Assembly (NCBI GenBank): GCA_963826145.1
Contig: CAWGVW010000002.1
Span: 558,001 to 622,000 of the forward strand
Length of the DNA stretch: 64,000 nt
DNA from: JBGPLJ01 sp963826145
GTDB taxonomy: Bacteria; Pseudomonadota; Gammaproteobacteria; Steroidobacterales; Steroidobacteraceae
Reading direction: 5' to 3'
The notes under the pieces: model-generated
Seen by the model: only the letters and a program-made list of their open reading frames with translations
What the model was told of the DNA's origin: nothing
Databases searched by the model: none
Made by a program: the position numbers and the translations under genes
In this document: in pieces, positions 53,271-60,883 of the stretch
Layout of the letters: each line of letters begins with the position of its first letter
Numbering within the stretch: the first letter of the stretch is position 1

Positions 53271-53733
53271 CCGCAGCGTCCTGAAAGTCGTTCTGGCGCC
53301 AGGCTTCATAAGCGACCACGGCGACCGCATTGGCGAGATTGAGACTGCGGTTGCCCGCGAGCATCGGCAACGCCAGCTGAAGATCCGGCGGGATCCCATC
53401 CAGCAGATGGCGGGGGAGCCCGCGCGTTTCCGATCCAAATACGAAGGCATCGCCCGGACGGAATGCGGCGTCCGAGTAGCGCTTTACAGAACCGGATTCC
53501 ACGGCGAACAGGCGCGCCCCGTCGAGCCGGACCCGGCAGGCAGCGAAATCTGCGTGCACTTCGACCGCGGCGAAATCGCGGTAGTCGAGGCCCGCGCGAC
53601 GTAAGCGCTTCGCATCCAGTGAAAATCCGAGCGGCCGCACCAGGTGCAGGTGCGCTCCCGTGTTGGCGCAGAGGCGCATCACGTTGCCGGCGTTCGGCGG
53701 GATCTCGGGCTCGTGGAGTATGATGTGAAACAT
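53242..53733 (-). CDS. trmL: tRNA (cytidine(34)-2'-O)-methyltransferase
   Basis: A 163-residue SPOUT methyltransferase. The start MFHIILHEPEIPPNAGNVMRLCANTG, the FGSETRGLP loop and the knotted C-terminal LPMLAGNRSLNLANAVAVVAYEAWRQ are diagnostic of TrmL, which methylates the wobble ribose of tRNA-Leu. Its 3' end overlaps gpsA by 29 bp. Its ATG (53733-53731) overlaps the divergent pyrD ATG (53732-53734) in the palindrome CATG. Confidence 0.92.
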   Translation of the reverse strand: MFHIILHEPEIPPNAGNVMRLCANTGAHLHLVRPLGFSLDAKRLRRAGLDYRDFAAVEVHADFAACRVRLDGARLFAVESGSVKRYSDAAFRPGDAFVFGSETRGLPRHLLDGIPPDLQLALPMLAGNRSLNLANAVAVVAYEAWRQNDFQDAAAIPREPHGS

Positions 53734-54718
53734 GACGGTTCCTAAGGATGTCACCGAGTCCGCACTCGCCGTCGACTTCTGCGGACTGAAACTCAATTCA
53801 CCGCTCGTGCTGCTCTCGGGATGCGTCGGATTCGGCGAGGAATACACGCGCATCGAAGGCTTCAGCAATCGCGACGCCGGCGCGATCGTGCTCAAGGGTA
53901 CAACGTTGAAGCCGCGGCTCGGCAATCCGCCGCATCGGGTCTACGAGACGCCGATGGGTATGCTGAATGCAATCGGCCTGCAGAACCCGGGCGTCGATTA
54001 CGTCGTGCGCAGGATCCTGCCGCAACTCGACTTCAGCGAGACACGCTTCTTCGCGAATGTGTGCGGCTCCACCATCGAGGAGTACGTCGAGGTCACGCGC
54101 CGCTTCGATGACTCCCCGATCGATGCGATCGAAATCAATATCTCCTGCCCGAACGTCAAGGAGGGCGGCGTGCAGTTCGGCAACTATCCGGACATGTCCG
54201 CGCGCGTCGTCGACGCCTGCCGCAAGGTCACGCGCAAGCCGCTCATCACCAAGCTCTCGCCCAACCAGACGGACATCCGCGAGAACGCGCGCCGCTGCAT
54301 CGATGCCGGGAGCGACGCGCTCGCCGCGATCAACACGGTGATGGGCATGGCGATCGACGTCGCGACGCACCGCCCGATCATCGGCAACGTGCAGGGTGGC
54401 CTCTCGGGCCCCGCGATCAAACCGATCGCGCTCCTGAAGATGCTGCAGGTTGCGGAGGTCGCCCGCGCTCGGGGCATTCCGATCATCGGCCAGGGCGGAG
54501 TCGCGAGCACGCACGACGCGCTTGAGTTCATGATCGCCGGTGCGACGACCGTCGGTATCGGTACGGCGCTCTTCTACGACCCGCTTGTCTGCACGAAGAT
54601 CAATGCCGGGCTCGCCGCGCACCTCGCGGCGACCGAGTCCGGCGGTTTGCCGGCACTCGTCGGATCGCTCAAGACCGGCAAGCCGAGCGAACTCAACGTC
54701 TCCTGCGCGGCTGGCTGA
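53732..54718 (+). CDS. pyrD: Dihydroorotate dehydrogenase, class 1B
   Basis: A 328-residue FMN enzyme of pyrimidine synthesis. Class 1 features: KGTTLKPRLGNPPHRV, GMLNAIGLQNPGVD, and the catalytic Cys139 in EINISCPNVKEGGVQFG (class 2 enzymes use Ser). The FMN phosphate site is IIGQGGVAST. The NISCPN pattern fits class 1B, which normally works with a PyrK electron-transfer subunit; no pyrK is adjacent. No other start codon is available nearby, so the ATG overlapping trmL is accepted. Confidence 0.88.
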   Translation: MTVPKDVTESALAVDFCGLKLNSPLVLLSGCVGFGEEYTRIEGFSNRDAGAIVLKGTTLKPRLGNPPHRVYETPMGMLNAIGLQNPGVDYVVRRILPQLDFSETRFFANVCGSTIEEYVEVTRRFDDSPIDAIEINISCPNVKEGGVQFGNYPDMSARVVDACRKVTRKPLITKLSPNQTDIRENARRCIDAGSDALAAINTVMGMAIDVATHRPIIGNVQGGLSGPAIKPIALLKMLQVAEVARARGIPIIGQGGVASTHDALEFMIAGATTVGIGTALFYDPLVCTKINAGLAAHLAATESGGLPALVGSLKTGKPSELNVSCAAG

Positions 54719-54738
54719 TTGTCCAACGACGCGATTCG

Positions 54739-55806
54739 TCAGGGCACCGTGCTCAACACTCGCTGCGTCGGGTACGCGAACGCGATGCCGTGCTCGCGGA
54801 ACGCCGCGATGATCGCGAGATAGGCTGCGTGCTGCCGGTCGTAGAGCACCAGAGCGGTCGAGCCCTGCGAGTACATCGACACTTCGTACAGGAACGCATG
54901 CTCGCCGATCTCGCGCAGATGGCAGCGATCGAAGCGAGTGCCCGTCTGCGCGCTTACAGCCGCTTCGACCAGCTTCGGAATGAGAGCGAGCTTCGCTAAA
55001 TCCGTTTCCTGCAGGATGCGCAACCGGAATACCGCCTGGCGTTCCAGCGCGCGGCCGAAATTGCGGATGCGGCTCTTTAACGCATCGGCGTTCGAGAGGA
55101 TGATCTGCTCGCCCGAACCGCTACGAAGCCTCAGACTCTTGATGCCGATCTGCTCGACGGTACCCGAGTACTCGCCAATCTCCAGGCTGTCGCCGATGAC
55201 GAATGGCTTGTCGAGAGCGATCGAAAGCGAGGCGAAAAGGTCCCCGAGAATGTTTTGCAGCGCGAGCGCCACTGCAACGCCGCCGACACCGAGACCCGCG
55301 AGCAGGGCCGTGATGTTGATGCCGAGGTTGTCGAGAGCTACCAGCAGGATGATCGACCACACGATGATGCGGCCGCCGAACTCGATGATGGTTAGCGAAC
55401 TTCCGATGCCGGCCTCGCCCGGTTGCCCGGACTCGCGCGCGGCGCGTGCACCGATGAAGAACGAGACAGTGCGTGTCGCCCAGATTCCGACCTGCGCAAG
55501 AACGAGCAGGAGCATCGCGTAGGCGCTCAGGCGATCTACGCGCGCGCTCAAGCTCAGCCACCGCGCGCCGACGTAGAACGCGAACGGGATCAGAAAGAAC
55601 TGGCGCGTCTCCCCCGCGAGCTGCGCGACGAGCCGCACGGCCGCGGCGTGCCCTGCCTTCGTGTAGCGCGAATGCCGCGCGACCACAAAGCGACGCACGA
55701 TGTGGAGCGCCACCAGCACCAGCAGCGCGACCCCGAGCGCAATCGCCCAGTCCCTGAGCGAATTGCCGTACAGGCTTGTGTCAGACCATGCCAGCAGATC
55801 GTTCAT
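54739..55806 (-). CDS. MscS-family mechanosensitive ion channel
   Basis: A 355-residue channel with about five helices. The pore helix is LGINITALLAGLGVGGVAVALALQNILGDLFASLSIALDKPF, the hallmark TM3 of MscS with its Ala/Gly packing. The beta domain follows (GDSLEIGEYSGTVEQIGIKSLRLRSGSGEQIILSNADALKSRIRNF). It releases solutes upon hypo-osmotic stress. A TATAAT box lies 32-37 bp upstream. It is convergent with pyrD, 20 bp apart. Confidence 0.92.
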   Translation of the reverse strand: MNDLLAWSDTSLYGNSLRDWAIALGVALLVLVALHIVRRFVVARHSRYTKAGHAAAVRLVAQLAGETRQFFLIPFAFYVGARWLSLSARVDRLSAYAMLLLVLAQVGIWATRTVSFFIGARAARESGQPGEAGIGSSLTIIEFGGRIIVWSIILLVALDNLGINITALLAGLGVGGVAVALALQNILGDLFASLSIALDKPFVIGDSLEIGEYSGTVEQIGIKSLRLRSGSGEQIILSNADALKSRIRNFGRALERQAVFRLRILQETDLAKLALIPKLVEAAVSAQTGTRFDRCHLREIGEHAFLYEVSMYSQGSTALVLYDRQHAAYLAIIAAFREHGIAFAYPTQRVLSTVP

Positions 55807-55828
55807 GAAGCCGGATCACGGGTCGGGT

Positions 55829-55844
55829 GGGGCCGGAATTATAG
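55829..55844 (-). promoter_or_regulatory. Sigma-70 -10 region of the MscS-like gene
   Basis: On the minus strand, TATAAT (55843-55838) then TCCGGCCCC, identical over 16 bases to the element upstream of the export-operon adaptor. A TTGCCA 19 bp upstream could be the -35. The inferred leader is about 25 nt. Confidence 0.5.
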
Positions 55845-56014
55845 GACGAGCGCGCGTCGCGCTGGCAACCGCGACGCGGCTGCGCAACGCTTTGGCCGCT
55901 GCTACTATTCGCCGCGGCAAAGAAATAGCGCCGCGGGATGTTCCGGTGTTCGACGCGAAGCGCCGCGCATCGTCAGCTGGGAATCATGGAAGGCTGTCCA
56001 GAGGTAGAACGCCG

Positions 56015-56374
56015 ATGAAGATCCTGTACGTCGTTCTGGTCGTGGCGCTGACGCTTTTCTCCGGTCTCGCGGATTCCCGAGCGTTCCTGTTCGCGGCACA
56101 GACCTGGCACGACGATCGCCTCAACCTGCTGCTGCTCGGCAAAGCGCTCGTCTTCTTCGCGATTGGCATCCTTCTCTACGTTCTGTCGCTCAAGTTCCTG
56201 CGCTATCTCGGCGTGTATTCCGCGACCATCCAGACAAGCCTCTGGTTCATGGCGACGATCATCGGCCTCGCGCTCATCAGCGGAGAATTCGTGAGGTGGC
56301 AGCGGCTCGACCAGGCAGTTGCGATCGTGGTGGCCGCCGGTCTCACCTGGCTGGTGGTGCGGGTCGAGGCCTGA
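56015..56374 (+). CDS. Hypothetical four-helix membrane protein
   Basis: A 119-residue protein with four hydrophobic segments: KILYVVLVVALTLFSGLA, LLLLGKALVFFAIGILLYVLSL, SLWFMATIIGLALISG and AVAIVVAAGLTWLVVRVE. No family is recognised. A GAGG lies 12 bases before the ATG at 56015. It is divergent from the MscS gene and convergent with the methyltransferase, ending 3 bp from it. Confidence 0.68.
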   Translation: MKILYVVLVVALTLFSGLADSRAFLFAAQTWHDDRLNLLLLGKALVFFAIGILLYVLSLKFLRYLGVYSATIQTSLWFMATIIGLALISGEFVRWQRLDQAVAIVVAAGLTWLVVRVEA

Positions 56375-56377
56375 GGT

Positions 56378-57238
56378 TCAGGCGACCGCCGCGAATCGCG
56401 CGTAGCTCGCAAGCGACGGAGCGCGCCACGTGGCGCGCCGGCGCGCCGGCAGTTTCTTCCGGCCGAGCGCCACCAGGATTCCCGGATACCCGTGCACCTG
56501 CTGGTCGGGGTAGGCAAAGGCCTGAATATCGAGCGTGCGCCGTTCAAAGCCATTCTCGATGAGACAACGGTAGAGGTCGTCGACGTCGACGTACGAGCAG
56601 GGAAACCAGTGGTCCTGGACCTGATATGCGGAGCAGCGCCAGAGCGCGTTCAGAAACAGACTTCCGCCCGGCGCGAGCATCGAGAGGACATTGCGCATGC
56701 ACTGGCGCCAGAGAGCGTGAGTGCTCGAGATGCAGTCGAGGCAATAGCCGGTCACCAGCAGATCGTAATGCTCGGTGTAGCCCTGTCCGAGCGGATAGCG
56801 GTGGCGTGCATCGGTCCCGAACAACTTGCCGATGACCCAGCGCGTGCGCTGTTCACGTTGCAGGATTTCCTGCTCCTGTGCGCCTTTGCGGCCCTCCGCG
56901 CCCAGGATGTAGCGCGTGAACAGGTGCCAGTCGTTGGCGCTCGGCTCGCTGTGCGACCAGCTGCGCACCGTGCGCAGGTTGTCCCGTGACCAGTCCGCCA
57001 TGTCGAGGGCTTCGACGTATGGCGCAGCGGCGATCGCGTTGTGCAGCGTCGGTCCGCAGCCGTAATCCAGCGCGCGTTCGTAGCGGCGCGAAGTGGCCGC
57101 GAGATAGTCGACGAGGCACTTGAGCGTGATGCGCTCATCGCGGCAAATGTTCTTGCGGTAGTAGAACTGGAAGTAGTCGTTCGCAGTCCAGCTTTCATAC
57201 GTCGCGTCGACGGCCATCGACCCATCGTGAGCAGTCAT
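56378..57238 (-). CDS. NNMT/PNMT/TEMT-like SAM-dependent methyltransferase
   Basis: A 286-residue class I methyltransferase. The N-terminus YESWTANDYFQFYYRKN and the SAM motif ALDYGCGPTLHNAIAAA (residues 56-72) with ALDMADWSRDNL match the family of nicotinamide/phenylethanolamine N-methyltransferases. The post-II region DLLVTGYCLDCISST and GGSLFLNALWRCSAY fits too. Bacterial members are few and mostly uncharacterised; one branch makes the N-methylated toxin precursor of guanitoxin. The substrate here is unknown and no biosynthetic genes surround it. Confidence 0.78.
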   Translation of the reverse strand: MTAHDGSMAVDATYESWTANDYFQFYYRKNICRDERITLKCLVDYLAATSRRYERALDYGCGPTLHNAIAAAPYVEALDMADWSRDNLRTVRSWSHSEPSANDWHLFTRYILGAEGRKGAQEQEILQREQRTRWVIGKLFGTDARHRYPLGQGYTEHYDLLVTGYCLDCISSTHALWRQCMRNVLSMLAPGGSLFLNALWRCSAYQVQDHWFPCSYVDVDDLYRCLIENGFERRTLDIQAFAYPDQQVHGYPGILVALGRKKLPARRRATWRAPSLASYARFAAVA

Positions 57239-57668
57239 TCTTTAATTTCCCCTGGTACGTCGGGCTCCAAGCCCGCTCGTCCGGAGTGAGTGCATGGCGA
57301 AATCGCCAGCGCTCGTGCGGCGCGCGACGACAGGAGATACGGCGAAGCGCGGCCGGCGGCCGATTGCGCCGGTTGCGTGATGCCCCTCGTTCCCCATGCG
57401 TCGAGCCTGCCCTGACGGCGCTCAACGATCCGCTCATGAAGCTCATCGCCCCACGCGGTTCTTGTTCTCGTGGCCGTCGGCGGCTCGCGCGGATCAAAGC
57501 GCAATTGCTGCTTCGATTCCGCGCGACTCTTGGTGTTGGCTGCGCCGACTGTCTCTTAAGTCAAAAGGTTGCGGCCAATCATTCATGTGAACAATTGGCA
57601 GAAACCCTGAAGGCGTTGTAGGGAGTTCCCCGAATTGCGCCAATTCGGTATTTGAAAGGAACGCAGCG
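57239..57668. other. Gene-free 430-bp intergenic region
   Basis: Between the methyltransferase start and the ntrC stop I see no gene I can support; short arginine-rich frames occur on both strands. A perfect 8-bp-arm hairpin CCGAATTG-CGC-CAATTCGG (57630-57648) lies 21 bases beyond the ntrC stop and may help end the ntrBC transcript, though it lacks a T-tract. Confidence 0.45.
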
Positions 57669-59075
57669 CTATTCGTCGTCCATGCCGAGTTCGCGAAGCT
57701 TGCGCGTGAGCGTGTTTCGTCCCCAACCGAGCAGCCGCGCGGCGTCCTGCCGTCCTCCACGCGCCTGGCTCAGCGCCACTCGCAGCAACGTGCGTTCGAA
57801 TTCGGGCACAGCGTTGTCGAGCAGACGACTGGCACCGCCGCGCAACTGCAGCTCGGCCCACTGACCGAGTGCGCGGCTCCAATCGTTGCCGGAGCCAGGG
57901 GCGGCGCTTCCATGCCCGCCAAGATCGTCCGGGATATCGGACGTCGCGATCTCGCGACCCGGTGCCGTCACGGTCAGTCGACGGCAGGTGTTCACGAGCT
58001 GACGAACATTGCCGGGCCAATCGAATGCCACCAGGCGCCGCTCGGCATCGGCCGTGATTGATTTCGGATCAACGCCCAGTTCACTCGCTGCCATGGCGAG
58101 GTAATGCTTGAGCAGTTCCGGAATGTCCTCCCGCCGTTCGCGCAGCGGTGGGATGCCAATGCGTATGACATTGAGACGATGCAGGAGGTCCTCCCGGAAG
58201 GCTCCCGCGGTTACGCGAGTCTCGAGATCCTGGTGGGTCGCCGCAATGACTCGCACATCGACGCGAACGGGCGTCTGGCCGCCGACGCGGTAGAACTCGC
58301 CCTCCGCCAGCACTCGTAGCAAGCGCGTCTGCAACGCCGGCGACATATCGCCGATTTCATCGAGAAACAGCGTGCCGCCATGCGCCTGCTCGAATCGGCC
58401 ACGGCGCTGCGCATCCGCGCCGGTGAATGCGCCCTTCTCGTGACCGAACAATTCCGATTCGAGCAGCTCGGCCGTGAAAGCTGCGGTATTCAACGCAATG
58501 AACGGCCCTTCGGACCGAGGACTGTGGCGATGCAGAGCCCGCGCGACGAGTTCTTTACCGGTGCCGGATTCTCCCGTGATGAGTACGGTCATGCTCGAGC
58601 GCGACAGCCGACCGATGGCGCGGAACACCTGCTGCATCGCCGGCGCCTGCCCCAGCAGTTCCGGCATGCGGCTACGATCGGTTTCGCCTTCCACTGGCGC
58701 TCTCGGCGCCTGCGCGGCGCGCTTCACGAGGTCAACTGCATGATCGATATCGAAAGGCTTTGGCAGATACTCGAAGGCCCCGCCTTCATAGGCGGCGACT
58801 GCGCTGTCGAGATCGGAGTGGGCCGTCATGACAATGACCGGCAGATCCGGTCGCGAAGTCTGAATGGCCCGCAGCAGATCGATGCCGCTTTCTCCCGGCA
58901 TGCGGACATCCGTAATCAGCACGTCCGGTGCCGAGCGTCGCAGGGCGTCGAGTACACCCCGAACTTCGCCGAAGGTCGTTGTAAGCATGCCGCTCTGATT
59001 GAGCGCACGTTCGAGCACCCAGCGGATGGACGCGTCGTCATCGACCAGCCAGACATTGAGCGACTTAGGATTCAT
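57669..59075 (-). CDS. ntrC: Nitrogen regulation response regulator NtrC
   Basis: A 468-residue sigma-54 activator. Receiver domain with phospho-acceptor Asp56 (LITDVRMPG). AAA+ domain with Walker A GESGTGKE (168-175), the sigma-54-contact loop GAFTGA (215-220), GGTLFLDEIGDM and the arginine-finger region. The C-terminal Fis-type helix-turn-helix reads GRQDAARLLGWGRNTLTRKLRELGM. ATG 59075 overlaps the ntrB stop by 11 bases, so the two are translationally coupled. It should act on the glnA promoter 3 kb upstream. Confidence 0.95.
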   Translation of the reverse strand: MNPKSLNVWLVDDDASIRWVLERALNQSGMLTTTFGEVRGVLDALRRSAPDVLITDVRMPGESGIDLLRAIQTSRPDLPVIVMTAHSDLDSAVAAYEGGAFEYLPKPFDIDHAVDLVKRAAQAPRAPVEGETDRSRMPELLGQAPAMQQVFRAIGRLSRSSMTVLITGESGTGKELVARALHRHSPRSEGPFIALNTAAFTAELLESELFGHEKGAFTGADAQRRGRFEQAHGGTLFLDEIGDMSPALQTRLLRVLAEGEFYRVGGQTPVRVDVRVIAATHQDLETRVTAGAFREDLLHRLNVIRIGIPPLRERREDIPELLKHYLAMAASELGVDPKSITADAERRLVAFDWPGNVRQLVNTCRRLTVTAPGREIATSDIPDDLGGHGSAAPGSGNDWSRALGQWAELQLRGGASRLLDNAVPEFERTLLRVALSQARGGRQDAARLLGWGRNTLTRKLRELGMDDE

Positions 59076-60162
59076 TTTTGGCAATTGGCAGCAAGATCGT
59101 GAAAACGGTGCGCCCCGATTCGCTTTCGAATTCGATCAGTCCGCCGTGACGAGTAACAAGATCCTGGGCGATCGCGAGACCAAGACCGGTTCCGTCCGGC
59201 CGCCCGGTGACCAGTGGATAGAACAGCGAGTCGCGCAGCGCGTCTGGCACACCGGCGCCGTTGTCTTCGAATTCGAGCGATGCCACGAGGCGATATCGCA
59301 CGGACCCGATACTCGCGTTGGTCAGGGCGCGCGTGCGCAGAATTAGCCTGCCCTGCGAGCCGATCGCCTGCAGCGCATTGCGGCCGAGATTCAGCATCGC
59401 CTGGATGATGAGATGCCGATCGAGCGAGATTGTCGGCAAGCTCGGATCGTAGTCGCGGTCGACAATGACGCGCGTTCCGGCTTCGCTGCGCAGCAGGTGA
59501 TAAACGTGCTCACAAAGCTCGTGAAGGTTGAGTGTCTCGCGGCGTGGTGCGCGTCCGGGACCGAGCATGGAATCGACGAGATTCGCGAGACGGTCCGCCT
59601 CGCCGATGATGACATTCGTATATTCACGCAGCGCCGTGTCCTTCAACTCCCGTTCGAGGAGTTGCGCGGCCCCGCGCAAGCCGCCGAGCGGATTCTTGAT
59701 CTCGTGGGCGAGCTGGCGAACCATCAGGCGGCTGCCGCCGAGCTGGGCCAGCAATTGGGTCTCACGGCTGATGCGCTGGCGCTGCGTGGCGTCTGCGATT
59801 TCAACTATGAGTGCGCGGCCCTTCCCGGGCTCCTCGATAGGCGTCGCGATCACGTCGACGACGCGTTCCTCCGCCGTCGCAGCGTTGGGCCGAATTGCGA
59901 CCTCGCGCTGCCAGCAGGCTTCCGAACGTTCGAGCGCGCGATGCAGCAACGTATCGAGTTCATCGGGCCCCTTGAGCAGATCGCGCCAGGGCCGGCCGCG
60001 GATCGCCTTCAAGCTGACGCCCAGCATCTGCTGCGCAGCCGCATTCGCGTAATCGATCTCGAGAGCGCCGCCGAGCAGCAGAACACCAGTCGTCAGGGCG
60101 TCCAGAACGTCGGCACGCTCTTGCCAGAGTCTCGCGGGGATGACTTCGGCTCCGACTGCCAT
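59065..60162 (-). CDS. ntrB: Nitrogen regulation sensor histidine kinase NtrB
   Basis: A 365-residue cytosolic kinase. A PAS domain (about 15-125; TTGVLLLGGALEIDYANAAAQQMLG) precedes the dimerisation box RQLAHEIKNPLGGLRGAAQLLE with His153. ATPase motifs are LNLGRNALQAI, EDNGAGVP, YPLVTGRPDGTGLGLAIAQDLV. With PII it phosphorylates or dephosphorylates NtrC according to nitrogen supply. It lies 42 bp downstream of the DUF4124 gene. Confidence 0.95.
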   Translation of the reverse strand: MAVGAEVIPARLWQERADVLDALTTGVLLLGGALEIDYANAAAQQMLGVSLKAIRGRPWRDLLKGPDELDTLLHRALERSEACWQREVAIRPNAATAEERVVDVIATPIEEPGKGRALIVEIADATQRQRISRETQLLAQLGGSRLMVRQLAHEIKNPLGGLRGAAQLLERELKDTALREYTNVIIGEADRLANLVDSMLGPGRAPRRETLNLHELCEHVYHLLRSEAGTRVIVDRDYDPSLPTISLDRHLIIQAMLNLGRNALQAIGSQGRLILRTRALTNASIGSVRYRLVASLEFEDNGAGVPDALRDSLFYPLVTGRPDGTGLGLAIAQDLVTRHGGLIEFESESGRTVFTILLPIAKNES

Positions 60163-60204
60163 GTCAGGGCCTCGTCGAGAGATTGCGGCTCGCGCCGCGC
60201 GCGA

Positions 60205-60783
60205 TCAGTTTTTGGGGGCGGGTGGACGCAGAGCGGGACCTTGCGGCGGCTTGGCAGCAGAAGTCTGGCGCACCGTGATAGTCACCGCCGGCGTCGAAAC
60301 GACCGATTTGCCGGCGGTGTCGACGACCGAGGCGATCAGCTGATGATCGCCTCGCACGACGTTCGACAACTGCAGCGAAGTGCTGCTGGTCGATAGGCCA
60401 TCGACGCGTTTGCCGTCCAGGTACAGATAGATCGAGTGGCCTGGATGCAGGGCGGGGTCGATGCGCAGCTCCACGCTCACTGTGCCTCCGCTGTTCGGAA
60501 TGACCGCTCCCGACTGCGGCCTGCGCATTTCGAATTCTAAGTAGGTGGCTGCAGCTGCGGCCGGCGGTTGTGATGGCGTCGTCGTGCGCGCCTGGCTCGA
60601 TGCCGGCGCACGGTAGGTCTGCGCCGGGATTAGCTCTACCTGTTTCGCACCTTCCGGCGGCGGTCGATCGGAATAGTGAGTCTGCCCCTGAGAATCGACC
60701 CATTTGTAGGTTTCGGCCGAAACCGTGCCCACGGCGCCTATCAGGAGCACGACAATCGCTGCAATCTGTGCGGTTCTCGGCAT
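60205..60783 (-). CDS. DUF4124-domain secreted protein
   Basis: A 192-residue protein with a signal peptide (AQIAAIVVLLIGAVGTVSA) followed directly by the DUF4124 motif ETYKWVDSQGQTHYSDRPPP. A Pro/Ala-rich linker leads to a beta-rich C-terminal domain (about 90-175; GGTVSVELRIDPALHPGHSIYLYLDGK). DUF4124 proteins are periplasmic and of unknown function, often next to glnA/ntrBC in gammaproteobacteria. ATG 60783 places the signal peptide correctly. A terminator lies between glnA and this gene. Confidence 0.8.
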   Translation of the reverse strand: MPRTAQIAAIVVLLIGAVGTVSAETYKWVDSQGQTHYSDRPPPEGAKQVELIPAQTYRAPASSQARTTTPSQPPAAAAATYLEFEMRRPQSGAVIPNSGGTVSVELRIDPALHPGHSIYLYLDGKRVDGLSTSSTSLQLSNVVRGDHQLIASVVDTAGKSVVSTPAVTITVRQTSAAKPPQGPALRPPAPKN

Positions 60784-60817
60784 GGGCCGAAAGCATAGCC
60801 TCAACCCCTGTCAGTGA

Positions 60818-60854
60818 CAAAAACTGGTGACGGCGATCTGCGACCGCCGTCACC
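60818..60854 (-). terminator. Rho-independent terminator of glnA
   Basis: On the minus strand GGTGACGGCG/CGCCGTCACC (60826-60835 with 60845-60854) forms a 10-bp stem with a 9-base loop, followed by AGTTTTTG. It lies 29 bases past the glnA stop and precedes the DUF4124-ntrBC genes. Confidence 0.8.
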
Positions 60855-60883
60855 GAATGCCCGGGCTCTTCTTGAGTCCAGCG

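Noticed and set aside
57286..57621. 111-codon frame in the gap before ntrC
   Set aside because: Arg/Ser-rich, no ribosome site, no family, and competing frames of equal length occur on the other strand.
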